Positions 45,363 through 57,515 of a stretch of DNA of 64,000 bases are shown piece after piece; position 1 is the stretch's first letter, and every line of letters begins with the position of its first letter. Location: contig JAKCOZ010000106.1 of NCBI GenBank assembly GCA_022605955.1, forward strand, positions 186,001 to 250,000, written 5' to 3'. This stretch comes from Rallus limicola (lineage: Eukaryota; Chordata; Aves; Gruiformes; Rallidae). The notes under the pieces are model-generated. The model was not told where the DNA came from. It searched no databases and worked only from the letters and a program-made list of their open reading frames with translations. A program made the position numbers and the translations under genes.

Positions 45363-47380
45363 TTTTAGGAGGTTTCAGACAAGCTATGCCTTTCAGGCCT
45401 AGCTTCTTTACTTTGGGAGTTATTGCTGGACGTTTAGCATGTTTTGAGCTGCAGTCTGCTAGGGCCGAGAAAAGCACCGTAGGAGGTTCCAGGCATGTTC
45501 CCTATTTCCAAGCAAACGAAAAAGCTGAGAGCCAAAGTGAAAGGGTTTGCTCGTGTGTCCTGTTAGGAGGTTTCAGACAAGCTATGCCTTTCAGGCCTAG
45601 CATCTTTACTTTGGGAGTTATTGCTGGACGTTTAGCATGTTTTGAACTGCAGTCTGCTAGGGCCGAGAAAAGCACCGTAGGAGGTTCCAGGCATGTTCCC
45701 TCTTTCCAGGCAAAGGAAAAGGCTGAGAGCCAAAGTGACAGGGTCTGCTCGTGTGTCCTGTTAGGAGGTTTCAGACAAGCTATGCCTTTCAGGCCTAGCT
45801 TCTTTACTTTGGGAGTTATTGCTGGACGTTTAGCATGTTTTGAACTGCAGTCTGCTAGGGCCGAGAAAAGCACCGTAGGAGGTTCCAGGCATGTTCCCTC
45901 TTTCCAGGCAAAGGAAAAGGCTGAGAACCAAAGTGACAGGGGCTGCTCGTGTGTCATGTTAGGAGGTTTCAGACAAGCTATGCCTTTCATGCCTAGCTTC
46001 TTTACTTTGGGAGTTATTGCTGGACGTTTAGCATGTTTTGAACTGCAGTCTGCTAGGGCCGAGAAAAGCACCATAGGAGGTTCCAGGCATGTTCCCTCTT
46101 TCCAGGCAAAGGAAAAGGCTGAGAGCCAAAGTGACAGGGTCTGCTCGTGTGTCCTGTTAGGAGGTTTCAGACAAGCTAGTCCTGAAAGGCCTAGCTTCTT
46201 TACTTTGGGAGTTATTGCTGGACGTTTAGCATGTTTTGAGCTGCAGTCTGCTAGGGCCGAGAAAAGCACCGTAGGAGGTTCCAGGCATGTTCCCTCTTTC
46301 CAAGCAAAGGAAAAAGCTGAGAGCCAAAGTGAAAGGGTTTGCTCGTGTGTCCTGTTAGGAGGTTTCAGACAAGCTATGCCTTTCAGGCCTAGCATCTTTA
46401 CTTTGGGAGTTATTGCTGGACGTTTAGCATGTTTTGAATTGCAGTCTGCTAGGGCCGAGAAAAGCACCGTAGGAGGTTCCAGGCATGTTCCCTCTTTCCA
46501 GGCAAAGGAAAAGGCTGAGAGCCAAAGTGACAGGGTCTGCTTGTGTGTCCTGTTAGGAGGTTTCAGACAAGCTATGCCTTTCAGGCCTAGCTTCTTTACT
46601 TTGGGAGTTATTGCTGGACGTTTAGCATGTTTTGAACTGCAGTCTGCTAGGGCCGAGAAAAGCACCGTAGGAGGTTCCAGGCATGTTCCCTCTTTCCAGG
46701 CAAAGGAAAAGGCTGAGAGCCAAAGTGACAGGGTCTGCTCGTGTGTCCTGTTAGGAGGTTTCAGACAAGCTATGCCTTTCAGGCCTAGCTTCTTTACTTT
46801 GGGAGTTATTGCTGGACGTTTAGCATGTTTTGAACTGCAGTCTGCTAGGGCCGAGAAAAGCACCGTAGGAAGTTCCAGGCATGTTCCCTCTTTCCAGGCA
46901 AAGGAAAAGGCTGAGAACCAAAGTGACAGGGGCTGCTCGTGTGTCCTGTTAGGAGGTTTCAGACAAGCTATGCCTTTCAGGCCTAGCTTCTTTACTTTGG
47001 GAGTTATTGCTGGACGTTTAGCATGTTTTGAACTGCAGTCTGCTAGGGCCGAGAAAGGCACCGTAGGAGGTTCCAGGCATGTTCCCTCTTTCCAGGCAAA
47101 GGAAAAGGCTGAGAGCCAAAGTGAAAGGGGCTGCTCGTGTGTCCTGTTAGGAGGTTTCAGACAAGCTATGCCTTTCAGGCCTAGCTTCTTTACTTTGGGA
47201 GTTATTGCTGGACGTTTAGCATGTTTTGAACTGCAGTCTGCTAGGGCCGAGAAAAGCACCGTAGGAGGTTCCAGGCATGTTCCCTCTTTCCAGGCAAAGG
47301 AAAAGGCTGAGAGCCAAAGTGACAGGGTCTGCTCGTGTGTCCTCTTAGGAGGTTTCAGACAAGCTATGCCTTTCAGGCCT
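45363..47380 (+). repeat. About 2.0-kb HOR block, copy 2 (offset 3214 bp)
   Basis: Counterpart of 42149-44166 with the same order of marker monomers. Private changes are CCCTATTTCC near 45502, a CTAGTCCTG change in the micro-inverted loop, and GAGAAAGGCACC near 47055. Confidence 0.88.
46178..46192 (+). other. Micro-inversion 7, with a later substitution
   Basis: The loop reads AGTCCTGAAAGGCCT, which is the micro-inverted form with one further G-to-T change. It lies 3214 bp after micro-inversion 6 within the duplicated block, so the substitution is younger than the duplication. Confidence 0.9.
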
Positions 47381-47408
47381 AGCTTGTCTGAAACCTCCTA
47401 AAAGGACA
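47338..47408. repeat. Type A palindromic junction 21
   Basis: Arms 47338-47365 and 47381-47408, loop 47366-47380; 27 of 28 pair with the same CCTCTTAGG mismatch as junction 20. The spacing of 3214 bp is 16 monomers plus 46, because of the one-base deletion at 44854. Confidence 0.95.
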
Positions 47409-48402
47409 AGCTATGCCTTTCATGCCTAGCTTCTTTACTTTGGGAGTTATTGCTGGACGTTTAGCATGTTTTGAACTGCAGTCTGCTAGGGCCGAGAAAA
47501 GCACCGTAGGAGGTTCCAGGCATGTTCCCTCTTTCCAGGCAAAGGAAAAGGCTGAGAGCCAAAGTGACAGGGGCTGCTCGTGTGTCCTGTTAGGAGGTTT
47601 CAGACAAGCTATGCCTTTCAGGCCTAGCTTCTTTACTTTGGGAGTTATTGCTGGACGTTTAGCATGTTTTGAACTGCAGTCTGCTAGGGCCGAGAAAAGC
47701 ACCGTAGGAGGTTCCAGGCATGTTCCCTCTTTCCAGGCAAAGGAAAAGGCTGAGAGCCAAAGTGACAGGGGCTGCTCGTGTGTCATGTTAGGAGGTTTCA
47801 GACAAGCTATGCCTTTCAGGCCTAGCTTCTTTACTTTGGGAGTTATTGCTGGACGTTTAGCATGTTTTGAACTGCAGTCTGCTAGGGCCGAGAAAAGCAC
47901 CGTAGGAGGTTCCAGGCATGTTCCCTCTTTCCAGGCAAAGGAAAAGGCTGAGAGCCAAAGTGACAGGGTCTGCTCGTGTGTCCTGTTAGGAGGTTTCAGA
48001 CAAGCTATGCCTTTCAGGCCTAGCTTCTTTACTTTGGGAGTTATTGCTGGACGTTTAGCATGTTTTGAACTGCAGTCTGCTAGGGCCGAGAAAAGCACCG
48101 TAGGAGGTTCCAGGCATGTTCCCTCTTTCCAGGCAAAGGAAAAGGCTGAGAGCCAAAGTGACAGGGGCTGCTCGTGTGTCCTGTTAGGAGGTTTCAGACA
48201 AGCTATGCCTTTCAGGCCTAGCTTCTTTACTTTGGGAGTTATTGCTGGACGTTTAGCATGTTTTGAACTGCAGTCTGCTAGGGCCGAGAAAAGCACCGTA
48301 GGAGGTTCCAGGCATGTTCCCTCTTTCCAGGCAAAGGAAAAGGCTGAGAGCCAAAGTGACAGGGTCTGCTCGTGTGTCCTCTTAGGAGGTTTCAGACAAG
48401 CT

Positions 48403-48599
48403 ATGCCTTTCAGGCCTAGCTTCTTTACTTTGGGAGTTATTGCTGGACGTTTAGCATGTTTTGACTGCAGTCTGCTAGGGCCGAGAAAAGCACCGTAGGA
48501 GGTTCCAGGCATGTTCCCTCTTTCCAGGCAAAGGAAAAGGCTGAGAGCCAAAGTGACAGGGTCTGCTCGGGTGTCCTGTTAGGAGGTTTCAGACAAGCT
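48403..48599 (+). repeat. 197-bp monomer with one-base deletion, copy 2
   Basis: Same GTTTTGACTGCAG deletion at about 48464. It sits near the start of the first 3044-bp block. Confidence 0.93.
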
Positions 48600-49561
48600 A
48601 TGCCTTTCATGCCTAGCTTCTTTACTTTGGGAGTTATTGCTGGACGTTTAGCATGTTTTGAACTGCAGTCTGCTAGGGCCGAGAAAAGCACCGTAGGAAG
48701 TTCCAGGCATGTTCCCTCTTTCCAGGCAAAGGAAAAGGCTGAGAACCAAAGTGACAGGGTCTGCTCGTGTGTCCTGTTAGGAGGTTTCAGACAAGCTATG
48801 CCTTTCATGCCTAGCTTCTTTACTTTGGGAGTTATTGCTGGACGTTTAGCATGTTTTGAACTGCAGTCTGCTAGGGCCGAGAAAAGCACCGTAGGAGGTT
48901 CCAGGCATGTTCCCTCTTTCCAGGCAAAGGAAAAGGCTGAGAGCCAAAGTGACAGGGGCTGCTCGTGTGTCCTGTTAGGAGGTTTCAGACAAGCTATGCC
49001 TTTCAGGCCTAGCTTCTTTACTTTGGGAGTTATTGCTGGACGTTTAGCATGTTTTGAACTGCAGTCTGCTAGGGCCGAGAAAAGCACCGTAGGAGGTTCC
49101 AGGCATGTTCCCTCTTTCCAGGCAAAGGAAAAGGCTGAGAACCAAAGTGACAGGGGCTACTCGTGTGTCATGTTAGGAGGTTTCAGACAAGCTATGCCTT
49201 TCAGGCCTAGCTTCTTTACTTTGGGAGTTATTGCTGGACGTTTAGCATGTTTTGAATTGCAGTCTGCTAGGGCCGAGAAAAGCACCGTAGGAGGTTCCAG
49301 GCATGTTCCCTCTTTCCAGGCAAAGGAAAAGGCTGAGAGCCAAAGTGACAGGGTCTGCTCGTGTGTCCTGTTAGGAGGTTTCAGACAAGCTATGCCTTTC
49401 AGGCCTAGCTTCTTTACTTTGGGAGTTATTGCTGGACATTTAGCATGTTTTGAACTGCAGTCTGCTAGGGCCGAGAAAAGCACCGTAGGAGGTTCCAGGC
49501 ATGTTCCCTCTTTCCAGGCAAAGGAAAAGGCTGAGAGCCAAAGTGACAGGGTCTGCTCGTG

Positions 49562-49632
49562 TGTCCTGTTAGGAGGTTTCAGACAAGCTATGCCTTTCAG
49601 GCCTAGCTTGTCTGAAACCTCCTAACAGGACA
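49562..49632. repeat. Type A palindromic junction 22, perfect arms
   Basis: Arms 49562-49589 and 49605-49632, loop 49590-49604; all 28 pair. It lies inside the 3044-bp block and has counterparts at junctions 23 and 24. Confidence 0.95.
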
Positions 49633-51220
49633 AGCTATGCCTTTCATGCCTAGCTTCTTTACTTTGGGAGTTATTGCTGGACGTTTAGCATGTTTTGAAC
49701 TGCAGTCTGCTAGGGCCGAGAAAAGCACCGTAGGAGGTTCCAGGCATGTTCCCTCTTTCCAGGCAAAGGAAAAGGCTGAGAGCCAAAGTGACAGGGTCTG
49801 CTCGTGTGTCCTGTTAGGAGGTTTCAGACAAGCTATGCCTTTCAGGCCTAGCTTCTTTACTTTGGGAGTTATTGCTGGACGTTTAGCATGTTTTGAACTG
49901 CAGTCTGCTAGGGCCGAGAAAAGCACCGTAGGAGGTTCCAGGCATGTTCCCTCTTTCCAGGCAAAGGAAAAGGCTGAGAGCCAAAGTGACAGGGTCTGCT
50001 TGTGTGTCCTGTTAGGAGGTTTCAGACAAGCTATGCCTTTCAGGCCTAGCTTCTTTACTTTGGGAGTTATTGCTGGACGTTTAGCATGTTTTGAACTGCA
50101 GTCTGCTAGGGCCGAGAAAAGCACCGTAGGAGGTTCCAGGCATGTTCCCTCTTTCCAGGCAAAGGAAAAGGCTGAGAGCCAAAGTGACAGCGTCTGCTCG
50201 GGTGTCCTGTTAGGAGGTTTCAGACAAGCTATGCCTTTCAGGCCTAGCTTCTTTACTTTGGGAGTTATTGCTGGACGTTTAGCATGTTTTGAACTGCAGT
50301 CTGCTAGGGCCGAGAAAAGCACCGTAGGAGGTTCCAGGCATGTTCCCTCTTTCCAGGCAAAGGAAAAGGCTGAGAGCCAAAGTGACAGGGGCTGCTCGTG
50401 TGTCCTTTTAGGAGGTTTCAGACAAGCTATGCCTTTCAGGCCTAGCTTCTTTACTTTGGGAGTTATTGCTGGACGTTTAGCATGTTTTGAGCTGCAGTCT
50501 GCTAGGGCCGAGAAAAGCACCGTAGGAGGTTCCAGGCATGTTCCCTCTTTCCAAGCAAACGAAAAAGCTGAGAGCCAAAGTGAAAGGGTTTGCTCGTGTG
50601 TCCTGTTAGGAGGTTTCAGACAAGCTATGCCTTTCAGGCCTAGCATCTTTACTTTGGGAGTTATTGCTGGACGTTTAGCATGTTTTGAACTGCAGTCTGC
50701 TAGGGCCGAGAAAAGCACCGTAGGAGGTTCCAGGCATGTTCCCTCTTTCCAGGCAAAGGAAAAGGCTGAGAGCCAAAGTGACAGGGGCTGCTCGTGTGTC
50801 CTGTTAGGAGGTTTCAGACAAGCTATGCCTTTCAGGCCTAGCTTCTTTACTTTGGGAGTTATTGCTGGACGTTTAGCATGTTTTGAACTGCAGTCTGCTA
50901 GGGCCGAGAAAAGCACCGTAGGAGGTTCCAGGCATGTTCCCTCTTTCCAGGCAAAGGAAAAGGCTGAGAACCAAAGTGACAGGGGCTGCTCGTGTGTCAT
51001 GTTAGGAGGTTTCAGACAAGCTATGCCTTTCATGCCTAGCTTCTTTACTTTGGGAGTTATTGCTGGACGTTTAGCATGTTTTGAACTGCAGTCTGCTAGG
51101 GCCGAGAAAAGCACCATAGGAGGTTCCAGGCATGTTCCCTCTTTCCAGGCAAAGGAAAAGGCTGAGAGCCAAAGTGACAGGGTCTGCTCGTGTGTCCTGT
51201 TAGGAGGTTTCAGACAAGCT

Positions 51221-51248
51221 AGGCCTGAAAGGCCTAACAGAACAAGCT
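51221..51248 (+). repeat. Type B junction 1 (28-bp insertion)
   Basis: The normal monomer start is replaced by AGGCCTGAAAGGCCT followed by AACAGAACAAGCT; then a new monomer begins at 51249 with CATGCC. The first half is the micro-inverted loop and the second half is the end of a type A right arm. Phase is shifted by 28 bp. This copy has AACAGAAC where most have AACAGGAC. Confidence 0.93.
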
Positions 51249-51446
51249 ATGCCTTTCATGCCTAGCTTCTTTACTTTGGGAGTTATTGCTGGACGTTTAG
51301 CATGTTTTGAACTGCAGTCTGCTAGGGCCGAGAAAAGCACCGTAGGAGGTTCCAGGCATGTTCCCTCTTTCCAGGCAAAGGAAAAGGCTGAGAGCCAAAG
51401 TGACAGGGTCTGCTCGTGTGTCCTCTTAGGAGGTTTCAGACAAGCT

Positions 51447-51643
51447 ATGCCTTTCAGGCCTAGCTTCTTTACTTTGGGAGTTATTGCTGGACGTTTAGCA
51501 TGTTTTGACTGCAGTCTGCTAGGGCCGAGAAAAGCACCGTAGGAGGTTCCAGGCATGTTCCCTCTTTCCAGGCAAAGGAAAAGGCTGAGAGCCAAAGTGA
51601 CAGGGTCTGCTCGGGTGTCCTGTTAGGAGGTTTCAGACAAGCT
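51447..51643 (+). repeat. 197-bp monomer with one-base deletion, copy 3
   Basis: Same deletion at about 51508, in the second monomer after a type B junction. Confidence 0.93.
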
Positions 51644-53425
51644 ATGCCTTTCAGGCCTAGCTTCTTTACTTTGGGAGTTATTGCTGGACGTTTAGCATGT
51701 TTTGAACTGCAGTCTGCTAGGGCCGAGAAAAGCACCGTAGGAAGTTCCAGGCATGTTCCCTCTTTCCAGGCAAAGGAAAAGGCTGAGAACCAAAGTGACA
51801 GGGTCTGCTCGTGTGTCCTGTTAGGAGGTTTCAGACAAGCTATGCCTTTCATGCCTAGCTTCTTTACTTTGGGAGTTATTGCTGGACGTTTAGCATGTTT
51901 TGAACTGCAGTCTGCTAGGGCCGAGAAAAGCACCGTAGGAGGTTCCAGGCATGTTCCCTCTTTCCAGGCAAAGGAAAAGGCTGAGAGCCAAAGTGACAGG
52001 GTCTGCTCGTGTGTCCTGTTAGGAGGTTTCAGACAAGCTATGCCTTTCAGGCCTAGCTTCTTTACTTTGGGAGTTATTGCTGGACGTTTAGCATGTTTTG
52101 AACTGCAGTCTGCTAGGGCCGAGAAAAGCACCGTAGGAGGTTCCAGGCATGTTCCCTCTTTCCAGGCAAAGGAAAAGGCTGAGAGCCAAAGTGACAGGTG
52201 CTGCTCATGTGTCCTGTTAGGAGGTTTCAGACAAGCTATGCCTTTCAGGCCTAGCTTCTTTACTTTGGGAGTTATTGCTGGACGTTTAGCATGTTTTGAA
52301 CTGCAGTCTGCTAGGGCCGAGAAAAGCACCGTAGGAGGTTCCAGGCATGTTCCCTCTTTCCAGGCAAAGGAAAAGGCTGAGAGCCAAAGTGACAGCGTCT
52401 GCTCGGGTGTCCTGTTAGGAGGTTTCAGACAAGCTATGCCTTTCAGGCCTAGCTTCTTTACTTTGGGAGTTATTGCTGGACGTTTAGCATGTTTTGAACT
52501 GCAGTCTGCTAGGGCCGAGAAAAGCACCGTAGGAGGTTCCAGGCATGTTCCCTCTTTCCAGGCAAAGGAAAAGGCTGAGAGCCAAAGTGACAGGGGCTGC
52601 TCGTGTGTCCTTTTAGGAGGTTTCAGACAAGCTATGCCTTTCAGGCCTAGCTTCTTTACTTTGGGAGTTATTGCTGGACGTTTAGCATGTTTTGAGCTGC
52701 AGTCTGCTAGGGCCGAGAAAAGCACCGTAGGAGGTTCCAGGCATGTTCCCTCTTTCCAAGCAAACGAAAAAGCTGAGAGCCAAAGTGAAAGGGTTTGCTC
52801 GTGTGTCCTGTTAGGAGGTTTCAGACAAGCTATGCCTTTCAGGCCTAGCATCTTTACTTTGGGAGTTATTGCTGGACGTTTAGCATGTTTTGAACTGCAG
52901 TCTGCTAGGGCCGAGAAAAGCACCGTAGGAGGTTCCAGGCATGTTCCCTCTTTCCAGGCAAAGGAAAAGGCTGAGAGCCAAAGTGACAGGGGCTGCTCGT
53001 GTGTCCTGTTAGGAGGTTTCAGACAAGCTATGCCTTTCAGGCCTAGCTTCTTTACTTTGGGAGTTATTGCTGGACGTTTAGCATGTTTTGAACTGCAGTC
53101 TGCTAGGGCCGAGAAAAGCACCGTAGGAGGTTCCAGGCATGTTCCCTCTTTCCAGGCAAAGGAAAAGGCTGAGAACCAAAGTGACAGGGGCTGCTCGTGT
53201 GTCATGTTAGGAGGTTTCAGACAAGCTATGCCTTTCATGCCTAGCTTCTTTACTTTGGGAGTTATTGCTGGACGTTTAGCATGTTTTGAACTGCAGTCTG
53301 CTAGGGCCGAGAAAAGCACCATAGGAGGTTCCAGGCATGTTCCCTCTTTCCAGGCAAAGGAAAAGGCTGAGAGCCAAAGTGACAGGGTCTGCTCGTGTGT
53401 CCTGTTAGGAGGTTTCAGACAAGCT

Positions 53426-53453
53426 AGGCCTGAAAGGCCTAACAGAACAGGCT
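53426..53453 (+). repeat. Type B junction 2
   Basis: AGGCCTGAAAGGCCT plus AACAGAACAGGCT; the second half has two changes (AGAAC and AGGCT) shared with type B junction 7 at 60740. The monomer after it starts CAGGCC, not CATGCC, the only such case among the eight. Confidence 0.93.
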
Positions 53454-53651
53454 ATGCCTTTCAGGCCTAGCTTCTTTACTTTGGGAGTTATTGCTGGACG
53501 TTTAGCATGTTTTGAACTGCAGTCTGCTAGGGCCGAGAAAAGCACCGTAGGAGGTTCCAGGCATGTTCCCTCTTTCCAGGCAAAGGAAAAGGCTGAGAGC
53601 CAAAGTGACAGGGTCTGCTCGTGTGTCCTCTTAGGAGGTTTCAGACAAGCT

Positions 53652-53848
53652 ATGCCTTTCAGGCCTAGCTTCTTTACTTTGGGAGTTATTGCTGGACGTT
53701 TAGCATGTTTTGACTGCAGTCTGCTAGGGCCGAGAAAAGCACCGTAGGAGGTTCCAGGCATGTTCCCTCTTTCCAGGCAAAGGAAAAGGCTGAGAGCCAA
53801 AGTGACAGGGTCTGCTCGGGTGTCCTGTTAGGAGGTTTCAGACAAGCT
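53652..53848 (+). repeat. 197-bp monomer with one-base deletion, copy 4
   Basis: Same deletion at about 53713, exactly 5249 bp after the copy at 48464. Confidence 0.93.
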
Positions 53849-54810
53849 ATGCCTTTCAGGCCTAGCTTCTTTACTTTGGGAGTTATTGCTGGACGTTTAG
53901 CATGTTTTGAACTGCAGTCTGCTAGGGCCGAGAAAAGCACCGTAGGAAGTTCCAGGCATGTTCCCTCTTTCCAGGCAAAGGAAAAGGCTGAGAACCAAAG
54001 TGACAGGGTCTGCTCGTGTGTCCTGTTAGGAGGTTTCAGACAAGCTATGCCTTTCATGCCTAGCTTCTTTACTTTGGGAGTTATTGCTGGACGTTTAGCA
54101 TGTTTTGAACTGCAGTCTGCTAGGGCCGAGAAAAGCACCGTAGGAGGTTCCAGGCATGTTCCCTCTTTCCAGGCAAAGGAAAAGGCTGAGAACCAAAGTG
54201 ACAGGGGCTGCTCGTGTGTCATGTTAGGAGGTTTCAGACAAGCTATGCCTTTCAGGCCTAGCTTCTTTACTTTGGGAGTTATTGCTGGACGTTTAGCATG
54301 TTTTGAACTGCAGTCTGCTAGGGCCGAGAAAAGCACCGTAGGAGGTTCCAGGCATGTTCCCTCTTTCCAGGCAAAGGAAAAGGCTGAGAACCAAAGTGAC
54401 AGGGGCTACTCGTGTGTCATGTTAGGAGGTTTCAGACAAGCTATGCCTTTCAGGCCTAGCTTCTTTACTTTGGGAGTTATTGCTGGACGTTTAGCATGTT
54501 TTGAATTGCAGTCTGCTAGGGCCGAGAAAAGCACCGTAGGAGGTTCCAGGCATGTTCCCTCTTTCCAGGCAAAGGAAAAGGCTGAGAGCCAAAGTGACAG
54601 GGTCTGCTCGTGTGTCCTGTTAGGAGGTTTCAGACAAGCTATGCCTTTCAGGCCTAGCTTCTTTACTTTGGGAGTTATTGCTGGACATTTAGCATGTTTT
54701 GAACTGCAGTCTGCTAGGCCCGAGAAAAGCACCGTAGGAGGTTCCAGGCATGTTCCCTCTTTCCAGGCAAAGGAAAAGGCTGAGAGCCAAAGTGACAGGG
54801 GCTGCTCGTG

Positions 54811-54881
54811 TGTCCTGTTAGGAGGTTTCAGACAAGCTATGCCTTTCAGGCCTAGCTTGTCTGAAACCTCCTAACAGGACA
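54811..54881. repeat. Type A palindromic junction 23, perfect arms
   Basis: Arms 54811-54838 and 54854-54881, loop 54839-54853; all 28 pair. It lies 5249 bp after junction 22. Confidence 0.95.
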
Positions 54882-56469
54882 AGCTATGCCTTTCATGCCT
54901 AGCTTCTTTACTTTGGGAGTTATTGCTGGACGTTTAGCATGTTTTGAACTGCAGTCTGCTAGGGCCGAGAAAAGCACCGTAGGAGGTTCCAGGCATGTTC
55001 CCTCTTTCCAGGCAAAGGAAAAGGCTGAGAGCCAAAGTGACAGGGTCTGCTCGTGTGTCCTGTTAGGAGGTTTCAGACAAGCTATGCCTTTCAGGCCTAG
55101 CTTCTTTACTTTGGGAGTTATTGCTGGACGTTTAGCATGTTTTGAACTGCAGTCTGCTAGGGCCGAGAAAAGCACCGTAGGAGGTTCCAGGCATGTTCCC
55201 TCTTTCCAGGCAAAGGAAAAGGCTGAGAGCCAAAGTGACAGGTGCTGCTCATGTGTCCTGTTAGGAGGTTTCAGACAAGCTATGCCTTTCAGGCCTAGCT
55301 TCTTTACTTTGGGAGTTATTGCTGGACGTTTAGCATGTTTTGAACTGCAGTCTGCTAGGGCCGAGAAAAGCACCATAGGAGGTTCCAGGCATGTTCCCTC
55401 TTTCCAGGCAAAGGAAAAGGCTGAGAGCCAAAGTGACAGCGTCTGCTCGGGTGTCCTGTTAGGAGGTTTCAGACAAGCTATGCCTTTCAGGCCTAGCTTC
55501 TTTACTTTGGGAGTTATTGCTGGACGTTTAGCATGTTTTGAACTGCAGTCTGCTAGGGCCGAGAAAAGCACCGTAGGAGGTTCCAGGCATGTTCCCTCTT
55601 TCCAGGCAAAGGAAAAGGCTGAGAGCCAAAGTGACAGGGTCTGCTCGTGTGTCCTTTTAGGAGGTTTCAGACAAGCTATGCCTTTCAGGCCTAGCTTCTT
55701 TACTTTGGGAGTTATTGCTGGACGTTTAGCATGTTTTGAGCTGCAGTCTGCTAGGGCCGAGAAAAGCACCGTAGGAGGTTCCAGGCATGTTCCCTCTTTC
55801 CAAGCAAACGAAAAAGCTGAGAGCCAAAGTGAAAGGGTTTGCTCGTGTGTCCTGTTAGGAGGTTTCAGACAAGCTATGCCTTTCATGCCTAGCATCTTTA
55901 CTTTGGGAGTTATTGCTGGACGTTTAGCATGTTTTGAACTGCAGTCTGCTAGGGCCGAGAAAAGCACCGTAGGAGGTTCCAGGCATGTTCCCTCTTTCCA
56001 GGCAAAGGAAAAGGCTGAGAGCCAAAGTGACAGGGTCTGCTCGTGTGTCCTGTTAGGAGGTTTCAGACAAGCTATGCCTTTCAGGCCTAGCTTCTTTACT
56101 TTGGGAGTTATTGCTGGACGTTTAGCATGTTTTGAACTGCAGTCTGCTAGGGCCGAGAAAAGCACCGTAGGAGGTTCCAGGCATGTTCCCTCTTTCCAGG
56201 CAAAGGAAAAGGCTGAGAACCAAAGTGACAGGGGCTGCTCGTGTGTCATGTTAGGAGGTTTCAGACAAGCTATGCCTTTCATGCCTAGCTTCTTTACTTT
56301 GGGAGTTATTGCTGGACGTTTAGCATGTTTTGAACTGCAGTCTGCTAGGGCCGAGAAAAGCACCATAGGAGGTTCCAGGCATGTTCCCTCTTTCCAGGCA
56401 AAGGAAAAGGCTGAGAGCCAAAGTGACAGGGTCTGCTCGTGTGTCCTGTTAGGAGGTTTCAGACAAGCT

Positions 56470-56497
56470 AGGCCTGAAAGGCCTAACAGGACAAGCT
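56470..56497 (+). repeat. Type B junction 3
   Basis: AGGCCTGAAAGGCCT plus AACAGGACAAGCT, the standard form. It closes the second 3044-bp block. Confidence 0.94.
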
Positions 56498-57487
56498 ATG
56501 CCTTTCATGCCTAGCTTCTTTACTTTGGGAGTTATTGCTGGACGTTTAGCATGTTTTGAACTGCAGTCTGCTAGGGCCGAGAAAAGCACCGTAGGAGGTT
56601 CCAGGCATGTTCCCTCTTTCCAGGCAAAGGAAAAGGCTGAGAGCCAAAGTGACAGGGTCTGCTCGTGTGTCCTTTTAGGAGGTTTCAGACAAGCTATGCC
56701 TTTCAGGCCTAGCTTCTTTACTTTGGGAGTTATTGCTGGACGTTTAGCATGTTTTGAGCTGCAGTCTGCTAGGGCCGAGAAAAGCACCGTAGGAGGTTCC
56801 AGGCATGTTCCCTCTTTCCAAGCAAAGGAAAAAGCTGAGAGCCAAAGTGAAAGGGTTTGCTCGTGTGTCCTGTTAGGAGGTTTCAGACAAGCTATGCCTT
56901 TCAGGCCTAGCATCTTTACTTTGGGAGTTATTGCTGGACGTTTAGCATGTTTTGAACTGCAGTCTGCTAGGGCCGAGAAAAGCACCGTAGGAGGTTCCAG
57001 GCATGTTCCCTCTTTCCAGGCAAAGGAAAAGGCTGAGAGCCAAAGTGACAGGGGCTGCTCGTGTGTCCTGTTAGGAGGTTTCAGACAAGCTATGCCTTTC
57101 AGGCCTAGCTTCTTTACTTTGGGAGTTATTGCTGGACGTTTAGCATGTTTTGAACTGCAGTCTGCTAGGGCCGAGAAAAGCACCGTAGGAGGTTCCAGGC
57201 ATGTTCCCTCTTTCCAGGCAAAGGAAAAGGCTGAGAACCAAAGTGACAGGGGCTGCTCGTGTGTCATGTTAGGAGGTTTCAGACAAGCTATGCCTTTCAT
57301 GCCTAGCTTCTTTACTTTGGGAGTTATTGCTGGACGTTTAGCATGTTTTGAACTGCAGTCTGCTAGGGCCGAGAAAAGCACCATAGGAGGTTCCAGGCAT
57401 GTTCCCTCTTTCCAGGCAAAGGAAAAGGCTGAGAGCCAAAGTGACAGGGTCTGCTCGTGTGTCCTGTTAGGAGGTTTCAGACAAGCT

Positions 57488-57515
57488 AGGCCTGAAAGGC
57501 CTAACAGGACAAGCT
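57488..57515 (+). repeat. Type B junction 4
   Basis: Standard form, AGGCCTGAAAGGCCT plus AACAGGACAAGCT, 1018 bp after the previous one. Confidence 0.94.

Larger units (their letters stand above)
48205..51248 (+). repeat. 3044-bp HOR block, copy 1
   Basis: Ordered content: a CCTCTTAGG monomer, the 197-bp deletion monomer, a GTAGGAAGTTCC/GAGAACC monomer, GTGTCATGTT monomers, type A junction 22, a GACAGCGTCTGC monomer, a diverged CCAAGCAAACG/GCATCTTTA pair, a CATGCC/ACCATAGG monomer, and a closing type B junction. The block recurs at 53454-56497 (offset 5249) and 60768-63811 (offset 12563). Copy 1 differs from the others at a few sites, for example CTTGTG near 50000 where they have GGTGCTGCTCATG. 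Confidence 0.9.
51249..53453 (+). repeat. 2205-bp HOR block, shortened derivative
   Basis: This starts and ends like the 3044-bp block (deletion monomer at about 51508, GTAGGAAGTTCC, GACAGCGTCTGC, diverged pair, type B junction) but has no type A junction. The length difference of 839 bp equals four monomers plus 47 bp, which fits loss of a junction-containing segment by unequal exchange. Confidence 0.85.
53454..56497 (+). repeat. 3044-bp HOR block, copy 2
   Basis: Same ordered content as 48205-51248. It is closer to copy 3 (60768-63811, offset 7314 bp): both carry GGCCCGAG with GGACATTT before the type A junction, GGTGCTGCTCATG, ACCATAGG with GACAGCGTC, and a CATGCCTAGCATC monomer. Copies 2 and 3 are thus the younger pair. 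Confidence 0.92.
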
